Counted from the stretch's first letter, positions 46,601 through 59,795 are shown. The stretch is 64,000 nt of DNA from Tanytarsus gracilentus (GCA_038502055.1 JAXRKN010000042.1:1240001-1304000), one strand, 5' to 3'. Notes: generated by a model from the letters alone, not told the origin. Numbers and translations are program-made.

Positions 46601-49600
46601 ATAAATTTTAAGTCCATTTTTTAGCGTTTAAGAAAAATTGTGATTTTTAGCCTTCGTAAATCCCCACATCCACATGCGCTGCCACATGAGAAGCCTCGCA
46701 ACAGCAAAAAAAAATTATTAGTGACGTCACTGTATGTAGGTTCATTCACAATTATTTCATTCTCTCTCTTTCGCCTCTCTCTCATAACATCGTGCACAAC
46801 TGACTCACAGCTCTTTTTCAGTCAGTTACTAGCATCGAGTGTGATCGGTTGCGTTTTTAAAAAATTCGCTAAAGTTTTTTTCATCTAAGCAAAAAAATAA
46901 AAATAAAAAGATTTTTCATTTCTTCCTTCTCAAGTGCTGTTTTTGTTGTGTGCATAAATATGCAAATTTGCAATTAAGCAAATGTAAGAAGAAAAAGAGA
47001 AGTTGATGAAAATGTGGAAGAAAAGGAAAAATTGATAAGCGAGAAAGGAATTTTTATAGCATTTGAACTTTTCTTAATTAATATTAAAAAATAGTCGCGA
47101 CAGTGAGGAATTTTCTCATGAACGAAAAAGCGTCATTTTTTACAACGCTCGCAAACTGATAAGAAATGTGTAACAGATTCTAAAAAAAAGAGTTAAGGTG
47201 TTTTATAAAAAAGTTTTGTGAGAAAAAAAATATAAAAGTTTTTTAATTTGATTTTTGTACTCTTTCGCGCGAGTCTCGCAATTATAATTTATGGTGCATT
47301 GAAATCGAAATTGGATTTTTTTCACTCTCATCGCACTAACGAGTTTGAATTACTATTAGAAGTGCGCTTAGAATATGCCTCATTCAAATGAGACCTCAAC
47401 AACGCTAAGTCGACCAGGCAGTGGATTGAGCTTAAGTGTATTAGGTTCGTTTCGCCTTTTTTTAATTAACTTTTTTTATTGCTTCAACTCTCAAATGCAT
47501 CTCGAATGCTGCAAGAGGTAAAATTTAACTGGGAATATTCAATTTATGTCTGGGAGTGCAATTTGACGGAGTTGCAAAATTTTATGACACTGCAGTAAGG
47601 ATTTAAATTGACTCGCGAGAGTAAAATGTCAGAAGTGAACTAAATTGGAATTAACGAGACTGCACCCGAAATTATTGTTTTCACGCTGATGATGTCACGA
47701 CATTCCATGAATGCTTTTATCACCGACACTTAATAATCTTCAGATTAATCATAATCTTATCTAACCTGCAACTTCTTCGAGGAAAACTCTTACAAATATG
47801 CGGATGATAAAATTCCACACTGAATTTCACGTGGTAACGAAATAAGTTTCGACTGTAAAATTAGTTGAAAATTTTTCTTAATTAAGTTGTTTATTCAATA
47901 TTTTCTGCCTTGTCAGTTAAATTCCTAGCTCAGTCAGGCTTTGTTTTAAATTTGCATATATGTGCACTCGATGAGCTCAGCAAATTTAAATTTTCATCTG
48001 CCACAGGAAAAATTAATTATTAAAATTGTAAAGTAAATAAAGCGGTACAAACTTAAAGGCCATTTATTTAGTGTACGCTCAATTATATTTTTCTCCATTG
48101 GCTCTAATTGGTTATAATAAATTATATGTACGCATTTAGATTTTACTAAAATTATCGTGCAGTGACTCGTAGAAGTTTTTTGTTTTCTTAAATGCGTGAG
48201 GTGATAATTTTTTTTGCTACCTTGTAAAAGAGCTTTATTTGCGTAAAATCGCAAAAAATGAGATAAAAATTGTTTTTCATTCAAAAATTAATTCACAAGA
48301 TTTTCAACTTAAAAAAAATAAAATTTCTTTCATGGCAACAGTTTTCAAAACTCCATCACTCACAGTCCATTTCACCATCCTCACGAGTCGATGACTTCAT
48401 AATTAATTATCATTTCCATTGTCACTTTTTCCTTATCAATGAGCGATTTTTTTTCTCTTACAACTCTCCCGACAACTTTAAATCGCATTTTTCCCTTTCA
48501 TGTTCGGTTTCATCATAAATTGCTGTCCACATACATTGTTTTAATGTTGAAATCGCGACTGGCACGATTAAATCTCCGTTAGTTTAATTCCTCATAACCA
48601 CAAAGATCGCAATGCACATTTTCTCATAACTAGCCGTGCAATATTGCATCGTAATTGACTTTTTCCCTAGCAAATTTGCATCTGCTCAACTGCGGTCGAG
48701 TAAATGTCAAATTATTACCAAATTGATGGCAATTGCGAGCACGGCTTGAGAAGATCGTTCGAAAAAAAAGAGAGAAGTTAAGTGCAATTATATGGACGAT
48801 ATTAAAATTTCAGACAATGCAGACACGCTGCAGTAGGCAAGTCACGCGTTTTGGGCGAATTTCATGATTTATTCTTCTTGCTCTCGCTGGCCAGCTCTTT
48901 TGACTTTTAAATATTTTTTGCATTTAACATTGACATTTCAATTATGTTGTCGCAGTCACTCACTCCGGTGGCTAGTCAGTGAGTCTTACGAATGAAAAAT
49001 CGATTGTAGAGCATTAGTTGAGGTCAACGTAATCGGAGACATTTTAAAAGAGTGATAGATAGCATGAAGTAGGCATTAAAATGTTGTGTGGCTTGTAACG
49101 ACATGCCTTAATGCCCATGTTATTGTGATTACAGACGATCAAGCCAGTTTTGATGAAAACTTTGCTGACACATTGAAAAAAATTTGTAGATTATTATGGG
49201 CGCCGCCGACAACACGGCCTGATGACATTTCGCCGTTATCAATTTATTAAATTTTATTTCGTGTCATTTTTGTCGCGATGGCTAATAAAAAACACATACT
49301 ACATACAGAAAATTGAATTAGAGAGAGATTCATCAAGAGCTGTCGCGAAATTGCACAACTGAAATTAATTTTTTCGCCGTTGCATGACAATTTAACGGCT
49401 TTCACCGCTCCACGGATTTTTCCTTCGCCAAATGAGAAAGAAGAAAAACATTAAGTTGCGGTAGTCGCAGCTTATAAAGATTGTTCCTCATTAGATAAAG
49501 TCGTCCAATAAAAAAATAAAAATGAAATGCAGGTGTAATTGTTGCTGCATTCATGAGAGTTCGGAATGCAACTTCTTTTTTTGTGTTGCGAAAGGAACTT

Positions 49601-52600
49601 CAATTAGAGAGCGACCAGTGATTTCATAGTTTTCGCTAGAATATGGGAAAAATGCGGTGACAAGTTTGTCATCAATTTTTATAACGGATTTTTGAGATTT
49701 GAAAATTTCTTGGAATAATTTCAAATAATTTCGAATAATTTAATTTAAAAATGTGTTTTTAATAAATTGTAAGAAACTATTTTTAAAAAATCTCAAGATA
49801 TTTTTCCACGCCACATGTTAAAATTCCCTAAATCCCATTATTTGACACATAAATAATATCACGATAAGTTTTTAACATCAAAATAATGATTAATTATATT
49901 TTGAGACGTCACATGCAATCTCATAAATTTCAACTCACTCAAAATCAATTTTCGTCAAAAAACTTAATATTTTATTAATTGGTATTGGTATTGGTATTGG
50001 TATTTTACGATGTGATAGCTCTCAGGTATCTTTCGATCCTGGTCAGACGCAAACCAGCGCAGCTTCCGTCCTTACCGTAGTTCTCGCGTCGGATACGCTA
50101 CGACTCAAGAATTGCCACTAGATGAATAAGGAAGATAACCCTATCCACCCGGCGATCGAATTACCCCACATCGTGTTCTATGTGGAGTAAGCAGGGAGCG
50201 GTGCCAACCGGAAAAACGAAAGGCTGCTTTTAAAGTCCCGCTGTACCCCGAAATATAATAATAATGAAAGTGGTTCGACGGCATTGTATAAAAGTTTCCG
50301 TCACTACTATCGTCCTCAGCCTTAACTAACCGTTATAGGCTGGACCACTCACGGCACAGAACAGACAAACATTTAACATAAAATTTTAAATCAATCATTA
50401 ATAAAATTTAAATTGAGAAAAATAAAAATAAAATAAAAATAAATTCCTTTCATCATAAAATTATTGATGAAAAAAAAAGATCCAGTTGAGATCCAGTGAA
50501 ACAAAACAGAAAACTTTGAAACTAATTATTCTGTTTCAAAATTAAAACGTCGCAAAGAAGTGCTTACCTACACACTTCGAAGCAAGAATGAGTGAAATTT
50601 GACAACAAAATTAATGCATAGAAGTGCGAGATAATGGAAAAAAAAATAAATAAATTTTCCACTCATTCTTGCTTTTTACCTGACTTTATTTGATGAACTC
50701 GATGTCCTTACGATGAAATGACGACTTAACAACACGATGCGACTATTTTTAACACTATTAACACAATTAAACACTATAAAAAAAACAAATTAAAATATTT
50801 TGTTTTGTTTACCCTCAAAGGGGGAAAACAACTCAAAAACTTAATATTTTATTAATTGATAATAATTTGATTTGTTAAATGTTTTGACAAGTTCAACAAA
50901 ATATATTTTTTCGAGAGTTGATTGGAGAAACTCCCTACAAATATTTCAATTGAAAGCGGGCACATTTGAATTTTGCAAAATAATTGGAGTGAAAATAACT
51001 CGATTTTCACTTTTATAGAGAGGCAAAAAAAAGTGCTTCGTTCTCAGAGCGAAGACAATGTGCACGCAAACTCTTCTTCAAAAGATTAGAATGTCGCTGT
51101 TTTTATATATTTTTTTGCGGTTGAAAGAATTTGATGGGAACGAAGTCAATCGCAGCAGACACAAAAGAGCAATCCGACAGCATTTGCTCCATTTCTCTTA
51201 TGCTTCTCTCGGCACTCTGTGTGTGTGTAAGAAAATTTTTTAATGAGCCCAAATTATGTTCTGCATTTCTTCTTCGCCTTTTCAATTCGAACAAATTATA
51301 GCCCTTTGTGCTGTGTGTTGATGATGTGAATGTGAGAGGGTTCAGATTTATTTCATGGGGTTCGAATGTCAGTGATTTAAACTTTTTTTTATGATTGATA
51401 CTTGCAAATTGACCTCCCAAACTCATCGTGAACCTCCTCTCAAAAGATACCACAGCGATAGCAAAAATCATTTCCGTTAAGACGAAACAGTAAGAAGAAG
51501 CTTAAGCCTCTCCATCCATCGGACATCAACAGAGTTCTTCAGAATGCGAGAAGAGAATAAAAAATCGTTAATAATTTTTTGTGATGAAATGAAGTGAACG
51601 CGACTGTCTTCAGGGAGTCAAAATTGGGCCATAAAATGTATGTCTTTAGAAGAAATCTTAAACTGGCATTTTATTCAGTCGAGAGTGAAAAAAAAGAGAA
51701 TCTTCAGAACGCTGGGAAAAGAACAATACAAGCAAATTATTATTAAGCCTTTACCTTTTTTTTACTCTCCTCTTCTATCCATTCCTCTTCTTTTATTGCT
51801 GCTGCCGTTGATGCTGAGATCAGCTACGTGTAAATAAGAAAAGAGAAATGAGCGAGAACACTTTTGTATGTCAGGGGCTTTGAATTATTTTGCCATCATT
51901 TTCATGTTTAAACAAGAGCGTTGAAAATCCATCAAGTCGGCGGAGATGCTTTTTACTCTTTTGGACATATATGGCGTAGAAATATGTGCAACACGGCGTA
52001 AATAGGCATAGGCGATGATATCTAAAACTAGAAAGAGAAAATGATACGCTTTATAGAGCAAAAAAAATATTATGTGGACTCTCTGTGCATCATGATCGGA
52101 GGCGTCAAATTTCGCAGCTATTATTTCGTAGAACTCAGCTTTAAAGATGAAACCACACTCAACAATGGGCGGTAAAAAGTTCTTTAATAATGTCCAAGGG
52201 AGAGAAAATAGACAAAGTGAATGTCAGTCGGGGTCTGATCGTGACTAAAGTGACTTTCTAAATTTAACGGCTTTTAAAATTTAAAATTTATTAATATTAA
52301 AATCAAATTTATATATTCGCATTTTAAAAAATCGTTATTTAAATTTTAAATATAAAAAATACGTTAAATTCTCATTATTCAAACTTTCCCATATTCATCG
52401 AACTCATCCTACGACTTTATCATGTTGACAGAGCAAAAAACACACACGAGAGTCATCTCGAGTTGACTTAAAGTGCTGAAGAGGTAGCCTGACGTGGACT
52501 GTCCACTTTACATTGCATGCATTCAAGTGAGCAATCTTCATTTCCATATTTATAAAGTCTCTTCTCTCATTCATTTAAACGTATGTTCATTTCATTCAGC

Positions 52601-55600
52601 AGCCGATTGGGAGTTTGTTGAATGAACGTAAAAAAATATCTACACGGTCGGCACATGCGTGGGAAGCGACATTTTTTAGTTGTAAATTTTTTGCGCTACA
52701 ACTTTGGTGAATGAAAAATATTCAACATATTGTGAAATTCTCTGCTGCACATATGTGAGAGTTAAGAACATGGAAAGTAGTTTTTTTTATGGGCGAGCGA
52801 GAAAAAGGTCGGAGGAAATATTTCTCTGACCTGCCGCCTCAGTCGGTTCCACTCGTTTAAGTCTCTAGTTTCAAATGACATCATTTTTAAAAATCTATAA
52901 ATATAATTTAGCCTCGAAGTGACTCAATAGTGTGTTTGACTATGCAAAAAAATAGCGAAGATAAAACACTTGCTGAAGGTCAATCATTGAATGTTACTTT
53001 TGTTTCCGATATAAAAAATTCTATTGCCACAAAATGTAGCGATATAAAAAAGTTTTAATCTCAATGCAATGCTACATTCAACATATGTTGTGCTGAAAAG
53101 ACAAAAGTTGCACTTTCAGTTTTTCTTCTTCTTATTTTTTATTTCTTCTCATTGCTAACGACTGTGCTGAGTTTGTTTTGTGCATGGGATCTAGAGAGCG
53201 ATATCGAGTGTATGTATTTGCCATGCTATAGCATGCGAATGCGGGATTAATACCCAAGAGAGCGATTTAATGGAATTTTCTGCAACTAACTAAAAAGACA
53301 TCGTCATATATTAATCTTCACATTATGTGTGCGAACGATGAAGATGTTTTTGTTGTAAATAATAGCGAAATGATGAAGATTTTTCAAGGCGATTTTTTTA
53401 GGAGAAAGGATAGCTTATTGATACACTTTAAGATTGTCATTGAGTGAATGTTGTGGATGGTTTTAAGGCAATTAATGGTGTTTTAATGAGTGGGTTATTA
53501 ACAGCATGGGAAGGTCGAGTGTTGGTTCATTTATCAATTTTTTATAGATCCTCTTAATGGCTTTTGATAAAAACTAAATTTATTGTTATTGAGATTTTTT
53601 TAAGATGATCGTAAATTTTGAAAAATTGTGGCACATTAAAAAATTAAAAAGAAATTATTTGAAATTTTTTTTAATGTTTTGCAGATTTACTAAAATATTG
53701 GTAGGAATTAAGAAAACATGAATAAATTTGAATTTCACACGACTAACCCACAATTTGTTCAACAATGCCATAATAACTTTTCTCATACTCAAATAACTCT
53801 CATCGATTTCAGTTAATTCATAGTTCAGTTGCTTGTTAATTAGCTAACAACATTTTCTTCTTTCTCTTAAAGTTACATCACGTTTCATTTCGATGAATAT
53901 TAAATCAATTTTCACATATTCTTCGATAATTTTGAGCTGCAACTGGAGAAACAAAATTCGCAGCATGGAAATTTTTTTATTGCAGTGAAATTATTTAAAA
54001 ATGCAAATAATAAAATTGAAAAAATATTGCACAGAGTCTTTGTGAAAATAGATTTTGATGGCGGTACAAATTTACGGCTCATAATTTCTACCTGTTGTGT
54101 TGTGTGAAAAATTACTTTTTTACCCCTCGCTTGGTGTCTCTGCACTCTCTTCCCATTAACATGCCTATAAATACCTTCTTTCTTTTTCTCAAATGACTCT
54201 ACAACTTTCATAATAACAATGATAGACAATGAGGTGAACGTGGGAAAAATAAAATTTTGTCGTTGCAATTCAGACGTGACAACGATAGAATTGAAGAGAA
54301 TGAGGAAAGAACTTTTTTGCTGCGTTAAAAATTCAACTCAGTTTCTTTAATAATGTGAAAATTATGTCACGTCGCCATAAAATTTAATATTTATGGTCAT
54401 TTCTTAATTTCATTTAGTGAAAGCTTTATTAGCCAGTTAATGATGAATAAATTCATAAATGTACATAATTTATGGATGACCCCGCGAACCGAAAAGACTG
54501 ACAATTTTAATGTTGTGTCGAGATTTTTATCGCCATTAATTATATGCACATTAAAGCCATTTCTATACTCTCCATCTCCACCCTTTTTCTCTCTTACTCA
54601 ATCTTTGTCAGCGATAAATTCAATTTAAATCTATTTAATTAAGCATAAGAGAACAATGTCCGTAAATTAAAATCTAGAATTACAGAATAAAATGACCGAA
54701 CAATTAATTGTTGAGCAAAAGAAAAAAAATCACGAGGAGTTGCACATTAATTAAAAAGTACTTTAATTAAAAGGTCACAACATAATAAAGAGAATTACTC
54801 GTTGATTTATGGAAATCAATAATGGACAATAATTAAGATGAGGAGGGAGAGAAGGCAAAAAAATATAATTAATGTTGATGCAGACCGCACTTTTGTGCCT
54901 TGAATGATGACATTTTATTTTATGTGTATTACAAAAAATTTTCAATTAAACTCATTTAATAAGTGGGGTAAATAATTAATTAAACGAAGGTGATTGTATT
55001 TTTAAAAAAATGTCGTGATCAAGGAGTTGAGTAATTGGGACATTTTGAATGATTAATTTTAAAGTTTAAGTCAGCATTAAATGAAGATTAATTAATTTTT
55101 TGAAAGAATTCCTCCACAATGTTACCTTAAATCTGACAGAATGCTCTCACTCGTCAGATGATTTAGTTGAACAAACTCCACTTTGTATCTACAACCTGTA
55201 AGACCTTAATTAACGTAAAATGCACTCAATTAATCCCTCTCCGATCAAAAACTACATCACTGATATGTAAGAAATAATTCTGCTCGGTCATCTCTTGTGT
55301 AATCGCGCGCAAAGTGCACACGCGGCTTAATGCAAAAGAAGTCGCTGACTCGGCCAGTTTTAAAACAATTAATTTGAGCTCCGGTGCAGCTCTTATCTCT
55401 TATAGGATTTTTCTTATGTCAGCGCAAGCTCTCGATGCACACAAAAAAGGTGAATTATAAAGCGCTTTTCTGAGATAGTAACTCAAGGCTTAACAGCAGC
55501 AGCAGATTTCAATCAACTTCGATGGTTATTGTCACTATTAATGAGTCTTAAGCTCTTATAAAGCCTCTTTCTCTCTAGATATGGACAAAACAGAGAGAAA

Positions 55601-58600
55601 AGTGCATAATGAAGCAATTAAAGAGACTCACGAAAAAAATTTATTATATCGGTCGGTGGATATTGAATGAATTATGTGTACAACAATCACATGCCTATTT
55701 TAATTATTATTAAGTTTCGAGCTAATTAATTGAGTACACATGATTTGGAGCTCTTGAATGATGTGTGAGAGAGGCTGAAAAATGGGCTTCGGTCGTGGAT
55801 AAATAAAACATGACGAATGAAGACAAATTGAAATTGAGAAAATATCGAGCAGCTCTTATGCTACTGCCAACATAATTAATATCGACCGAAATGTTGAGTA
55901 CAACACTGAAAGTCTGTAAGTGCCATTAAGTGCCGCTCTCTTCGAGTGTTTTGAGCGGGATTTAATGGGTAGAGAATTTTTTCGAAAAATTCGTTAAAAT
56001 TTAAATATTTTTTTAAAATTGCTTCATTCGTTATTTTTCAAGTTTAATGTAAACCAGAACTATTTCTTAAATTTGCTTTCCATCTTCTTAATTTTTTTAG
56101 TTTTATTTAAAATTAACAGTTTTTAAAAATTTGAATATTTTTAAAAATATCCGTTAAAATTTCATAGCAATAAATTTTAACTGAAAATTTCCTCAAATTA
56201 ATTTTCTCACACGGTAAAAATTCTTGATTTATATAGAGAGTAATTTAGATAAATTTCAAGCACTCAAACTCGTGCCATAATGACTCAAAAAATTTTATTG
56301 ATCATCATTTTGTAAGTGATAAGTCATAATTATAAAAATTACACCGTGAAAATCGCGTTCACGCTCGAGCCGATCAAATATCGCCTTTCAATACACATTA
56401 ATAAAATCGTACCACAAGAGTTGAGCTGAAAAATGGTCTCAATTTGTGAGCAATCTTCTACCAACTCTCTTTTCCACGTCTCTTTGACAGATGACCTTAT
56501 TTTTCGCCCGGCGCAAATGAAAAATTTAATTTTCGAGTGCTTTTTTATCAATCAATCAATTTTTCTCTCACTCTCCTTCAAAAGCCTCGGCGCGCCACAG
56601 ACACACTGTAGAAAATTTTTACAATTAGATTATGCAATCGTGCCGTCATGGTAATTTAGAGTCCGAACACTGTGTGGTAGTTAATTATGGAATTAGTGGA
56701 TGTTTAATGTTGTTTTGCCAAAAATGCTTTCTCAATCGAGAGTTTATGCGGAGATAATGGCGGCACCATACGATCATCGTTAATGCTCTTCTTACTGACC
56801 TAATTCTCCTAAAATGAATAGACAATGGGAGAAAATTTTGAGACGAATCCAAGCCTTGATTTTTTTTATCTTTTCGAGTGTTTTATTGCAGAAATTTTGT
56901 GCGACAACAAAACACCTACTTGGTGTGTATGCTTGTAAATCTATTTTTATCGTTGATTCGGAGGCATTAAAAAGTTTTATGGGTTTTTTGAGCGAGAATT
57001 ATTTTTTTGGAGTTTTAATTAAAAGTTGCAAAAAATTTCACTTCGAAATTGTGAAATAGTCAAATGACTCATGTCTAAACTTGTCAAAATATTTTCTCGT
57101 CTCCAAATTTCATTTCATCAATGAATGCCTACCACAATGCTCCATTCAACGGCTCTTGATTTGCAGAAAATCGCTTAAAACAACACCTACCCAGTTAACC
57201 GCACAACAACTCTATTTAATGACGTGTATCGCCAGAAAAATGCCCATAAATGGCGTGCAAGTTCGATCCATTCACATGAACGCCTTTTTGTTTGATGTTA
57301 CACATTTGTGAATTACAACTTTATTAATTGTTTGAAAAAAAATTAACAGAGACCACCGAAATAGTTAAAAGCTCGCCACCCCGAAAATAGAATCGTCGGA
57401 ATGATAATTGTGTCATGTCAACACGATTGTCGACTTAATGGCTGGAAATGAAATAAAAAGAGGTGTTGATTGTCTCGAGACTAAAGTTTCGCGTGGTCTC
57501 CCTCGTGCGCTCTTAATGTGGTCAATGAAATTGAAAGTGAGAATTACTCGATACTCGCAACAAAAAGCGAATGGCATAAATTTTTATTAATATTAAAATA
57601 AATTGCAATCTCAATCGCTGATATTTCTCTTACTCGCTGCCCACGTGCGATCGATTGATTCATTTTGATTAGCGATTGCGAGTGGAAGATAAAAAAATTT
57701 ATAGTCAATTTTTTCTTCTTACACTCTCTATCAGCTTTAAGTGGTCGATCACCATCATGTGATGTCATTTGAATTTAATTTTAACAGATATTCATTTTAC
57801 ACTTGATTAACGTTTCAATTGGGACATTGTTCATGTAACTCTATACTGTCGATTTTTTTTTGTGGGTGCGTCCGAATTTTGATTGAGTATTGTGCGTGAG
57901 GAAGTTGCAATTACTTTACATTATTCATTGTTCACATACTCGAAAACATCTCGACGAGATTTGATTATGGAAGATTGTATGGGAAAAAAATAATTTTAAA
58001 GTCACGTAAATTCATAGAATCTTCCGCTAGTTACTTATATGGAAATATATGAAGATTTTAAATAGGTTACATAAGTTCTATGAGGTTCTATGAGTACATT
58101 TTTAATAAATTTTAAATTTTTTATAGCTTTTAAAAATTTCATTCGAATGAAAAAAGTCTCATACATAAAAATAAAAATGACTTACAGTAATTTGACTCCC
58201 AACCCCGATCGATTAAAGCAAAAATCCTACATTTTTTCTTCCTGACTCCAATTTCTCAATAAACCATCCAACTTTATTAGCGAAAATATCACTCGTAGGC
58301 ATTCTCGAAAGTGCATTTTAATAATAAATAATTTGTCAAATGTCACAACAGTTATAAATTTTGCTTTAACATTATCAAATCGCAATAAAATGTTTCTCTC
58401 GATTTATATACTAAAATATTTAAATGTAAACTCTTTAAAAGCACATTAAAGCGATTAAAGTAACGACTCGACAATAATGACTCGAAAAAGTGCCTGCAGC
58501 GTCCACGAATTTACTTCACCGTGGAGAGTTGAACGAGAAATAAATTAATAGTCACTTAAACAATTTCCCTTTCGCACTCTCACTTGATGTTCAATATAAA

Positions 58601-59795
58601 AAAAATATAAAAGTCATTCTTGCAAATTTAACACTTAAAATTTTTGGTCGAAAATTAAATTTTGTTAATTAATATTCACAGCGAGAAGCAGAAAAATGCC
58701 GAATCACATTTCAATTAACATATTTTTTCTTCTTGATATTTTGCAGATCTGGCAGCAATTAGGAAAATTCTTGAAAATGAGGCAGGTGGATCGTGCTGTC
58801 CGAGCTGTAAAATGCCGTTCGATAAAGGCAAGAAGAGAAAGTTAATTGACACATGCGGTCATGCGAAGTGCTATTCGTGTATGTTTAAAAATGAGTCGTG
58901 CACAATTTGTGCAAATACGCATCGACACCATCATCAGGAAATTCACGATACGACAAATGACGACGGTAAGTTTCACGGAATTTTTTTTTCAGTTCGCAAC
59001 TCGGACGCGTCATTAAAGATTATTTATGCCTTCGAGTATCATTCGAAATTTAATATTATTATTATTATGCACCTTTTTTTATGACATGAACTTAATACTC
59101 AAGCTGGTACTTGTTTCCTCTTATTATTAACGGACGAAATTATTGTGTTCAACATTTCCATTTCATGAAAAGATCATAACTGTCTTTCCTCTCTCTTATG
59201 CTCCATATTTTAATTGTTCTGAGAAATAATTGAGTTATAAGAATATCAAAATTAATTTTTAACGGTTTTTTAATTTTTAGCGATAAATTTTTTAAATTGA
59301 ATAAATACGTTAGAAGATTAAATTTTTTTTAACGGTTTTTTAAATTTCGCAATAACTTTTTTGAATTACATTAAAGCGTTAGAAGATTAAATTTTTATTT
59401 CAAAATGCAAATTTACCCCCACACAAACACAACGGACAATCATTAACTCTAACGGTTAGCTCGAATTACAAAATGATCAATAAACTCATCGATCGATCAA
59501 TTGCTGAAAGAGAAATCAGGATTTTCGCTTGATCACATTGAAAAGTCTTAAAATTGTGCATTAATTAAAAAAAATAAGACAAAATTCCAATTGCGCCGCG
59601 CTAATTAAATGTGATTTTTATTTTCCAGAATATCAACATTTAAATAGTCACAATATTGGCGGCAGCAAAAAAAGCAGTAAAGCACAGCAATTCGATTACG
59701 ATACTGGAATAGGCAGTTCAACTACTCTCGGCTCACCTCAACTCGCCTGTCGATCGCTTGTGAAGACGAATGGATGCTTCACCAACTACATGCAG
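34656..59795 (+). CDS. rols: RING-finger protein, rolling pebbles/TANC-like, 5' part
   Basis: Visible coding exons are 34656-35277, 35349-35777, 58747-58965 and 59629-59795; all internal junctions are phase 1, and the last visible exon ends in phase 0 at 59795, so the gene continues beyond the window. The first 350 residues are acidic and serine-rich, without a known domain. The third exon encodes DLAAIRKILENEAGG followed by a RING finger with Cys368, Cys371, Cys387, His389, Cys392, Cys395, Cys402 and Cys405. This RING (with KMPFDKGKKRKLIDTCGH) is what I associate with insect rolling pebbles, a TANC-family scaffold with later ankyrin and TPR repeats that acts in myoblast fusion. Those repeats are not in the window, so the name rests on the RING alone. 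The start is the first ATG after an in-frame stop in the same exon. A 23-kb intron hosts another gene and candidate alternative first exons. Confidence 0.65.
37846..37856 (+). repeat. Isolated tRNA-like B-box word
   Basis: Fourth copy of GGTTCGAATCC, followed by TAAAATTT, in AT-rich DNA. No tRNA gene structure. Confidence 0.5.
38227..38610 (+). promoter_or_regulatory. Candidate alternative promoter and first exon (MLRKKVSFKNAF)
   Basis: ATG at 38574 opens a 12-codon frame that ends at a strong donor TTTTG|GTATGT at 38610, leaving phase 1. The RING exon at 58747 is entered in phase 1, so splicing would give a short N-terminus directly before DLAAIRKILE. A TATAAAAG box at 38227-38234 could serve it, giving a leader of about 310 bases. 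This would make an isoform lacking the long acidic N-terminus. No transcript evidence is available. Confidence 0.4.
39647..40598. mobile_element. Probable non-autonomous element with terminal inverted repeats
   Basis: GTGTAACCCAC at 39647-39657 and its reverse complement GTGGGTTACAC at 40588-40598 bound about 950 bases that differ in composition from the intron around. Inside are three tandem arrays: a 14-18 base unit AAAATGGCTTCC (about 39690-39795), a 17-20 base unit GTTCCATTTTCC (about 39795-39890) and a 131-base unit (39890-40330, about 3.5 copies, the third with a roughly 20-base insertion). A CAGA/CGGA microsatellite (about 40520-40556) lies near the right end. No transposase is encoded. 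A clear target duplication was not found, so the exact ends are uncertain. Confidence 0.65.
44301..46286 (+). CDS. Two-domain S1A serine protease, nested in the intron
   Basis: Exons 44301-44437, 44491-44576 and 44842-46286 join in frame to 555 aa. A signal peptide (MIKIFSRALLIFCLTVCVHS) marks a secreted protein. The first chymotrypsin-fold domain keeps the triad: His77 (SAAHC), Asp134 (GDISLLEL) and Ser230 (CSGDSGGG). The residue at the S1 pocket base is Gly224, not the Asp of trypsins. The second domain, from about residue 300 (CGIMSSSSG, REFPWMVSI), has lost the triad: FISHPASV replaces the AAHC region, NNLAITKM replaces the Asp site and GQSGTPC replaces GDSGG. It is therefore a catalytic domain followed by a pseudoprotease domain, a layout seen in insect immune and gut proteases. 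The usual basic cleavage residue before the mature VFGGG start is missing. It lies on the same strand as its host gene. Confidence 0.92.
46351..46356 (+). terminator. Polyadenylation signal of the nested protease gene
   Basis: AATAAA 65 bases after the protease stop codon, well placed to end the nested transcript inside the host intron. Confidence 0.6.
46818..46851 (+). promoter_or_regulatory. Inr + DPE core promoter inside the large intron
   Basis: TCAGTC (46818-46823) fits the insect initiator TCAKTY with +1 at 46820. GGTTG at 46847-46851 falls exactly at +28 to +32 and fits the downstream promoter element RGWYV. No TATA box precedes it. The pair would drive a plus-strand transcript carrying the candidate first exon that ends at 47444. 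Confidence 0.5.
47375..47444 (+). CDS. Candidate alternative first coding exon (MPHSNETSTTLSRPG...)
   Basis: ATG at 47375 opens 23 codons (serine- and threonine-rich, ending GLSLSVL) and stops at a donor TTAG|GTTCGT in phase 1, the phase needed to splice to the RING exon at 58747. With the Inr+DPE start at 46820 the leader would be about 555 bases and contains upstream ATGs, which weakens the case. The donor matches consensus only partly. If real, it defines an isoform of the rols-like gene with a short N-terminus placed right before the RING. Alternative promoters are known for rolling pebbles in Drosophila. Confidence 0.42.
47445..49957 (+). other. Intron sequence, middle part
   Basis: AT-rich intronic DNA between the candidate first exon and the retroposon-like insertion. 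No coding exon, RNA gene or ordered repeat was recognised. Confidence 0.5.
49958..50858 (-). mobile_element. Retroposon-like insertion with 24-bp target duplication
   Basis: A perfect 24-base direct repeat at 49958-49981 and 50835-50858 (core CTTAATATTTTATTAATTG) flanks an 853-base insertion. Read on the minus strand the 3' end is a simple tail of AATACC repeats, preceded by about 330 bases of GC-richer sequence able to form stems (for example around CCACATAGAACACGATGTGG). Long target duplications and a short-repeat tail are marks of target-primed insertion by LINE machinery. No reverse transcriptase frame is present, so it is a SINE or an internally deleted or truncated LINE. A 14-base inverted repeat (AGCAAGAATGAGTG at 50581, its complement at 50660) lies inside. 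Confidence 0.8.
50859..58746 (+). other. Intron sequence, right part
   Basis: About 7.9 kb of AT-rich intronic DNA up to the RING exon. Many open frames of 60-120 codons exist but are of low complexity and lack splice or domain support. No RNA gene was recognised. Confidence 0.5.
59261..59400. repeat. Two-copy 70-bp tandem duplication
   Basis: A diverged unit starting AACGGTTTTTTAA and ending in TTAGAAGATTAAATTTT occurs at 59261-59330 and again at 59331-59400. It lies in the intron after the RING exon. A similar TTAACGGTTTTTTAATTTTT stretch occurs near 18570, so it may belong to a dispersed AT-rich repeat. Confidence 0.6.

Noticed and set aside
50859..58746. Open frames of 60-118 codons in the right part of the large intron
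   Set aside because: Composition follows the AT-rich background and none has splice sites in the host phase or a recognisable family.
58812..59084. 90-codon frame continuing past the RING exon
   Set aside because: It is the RING exon read through its donor at 58965 into the intron.
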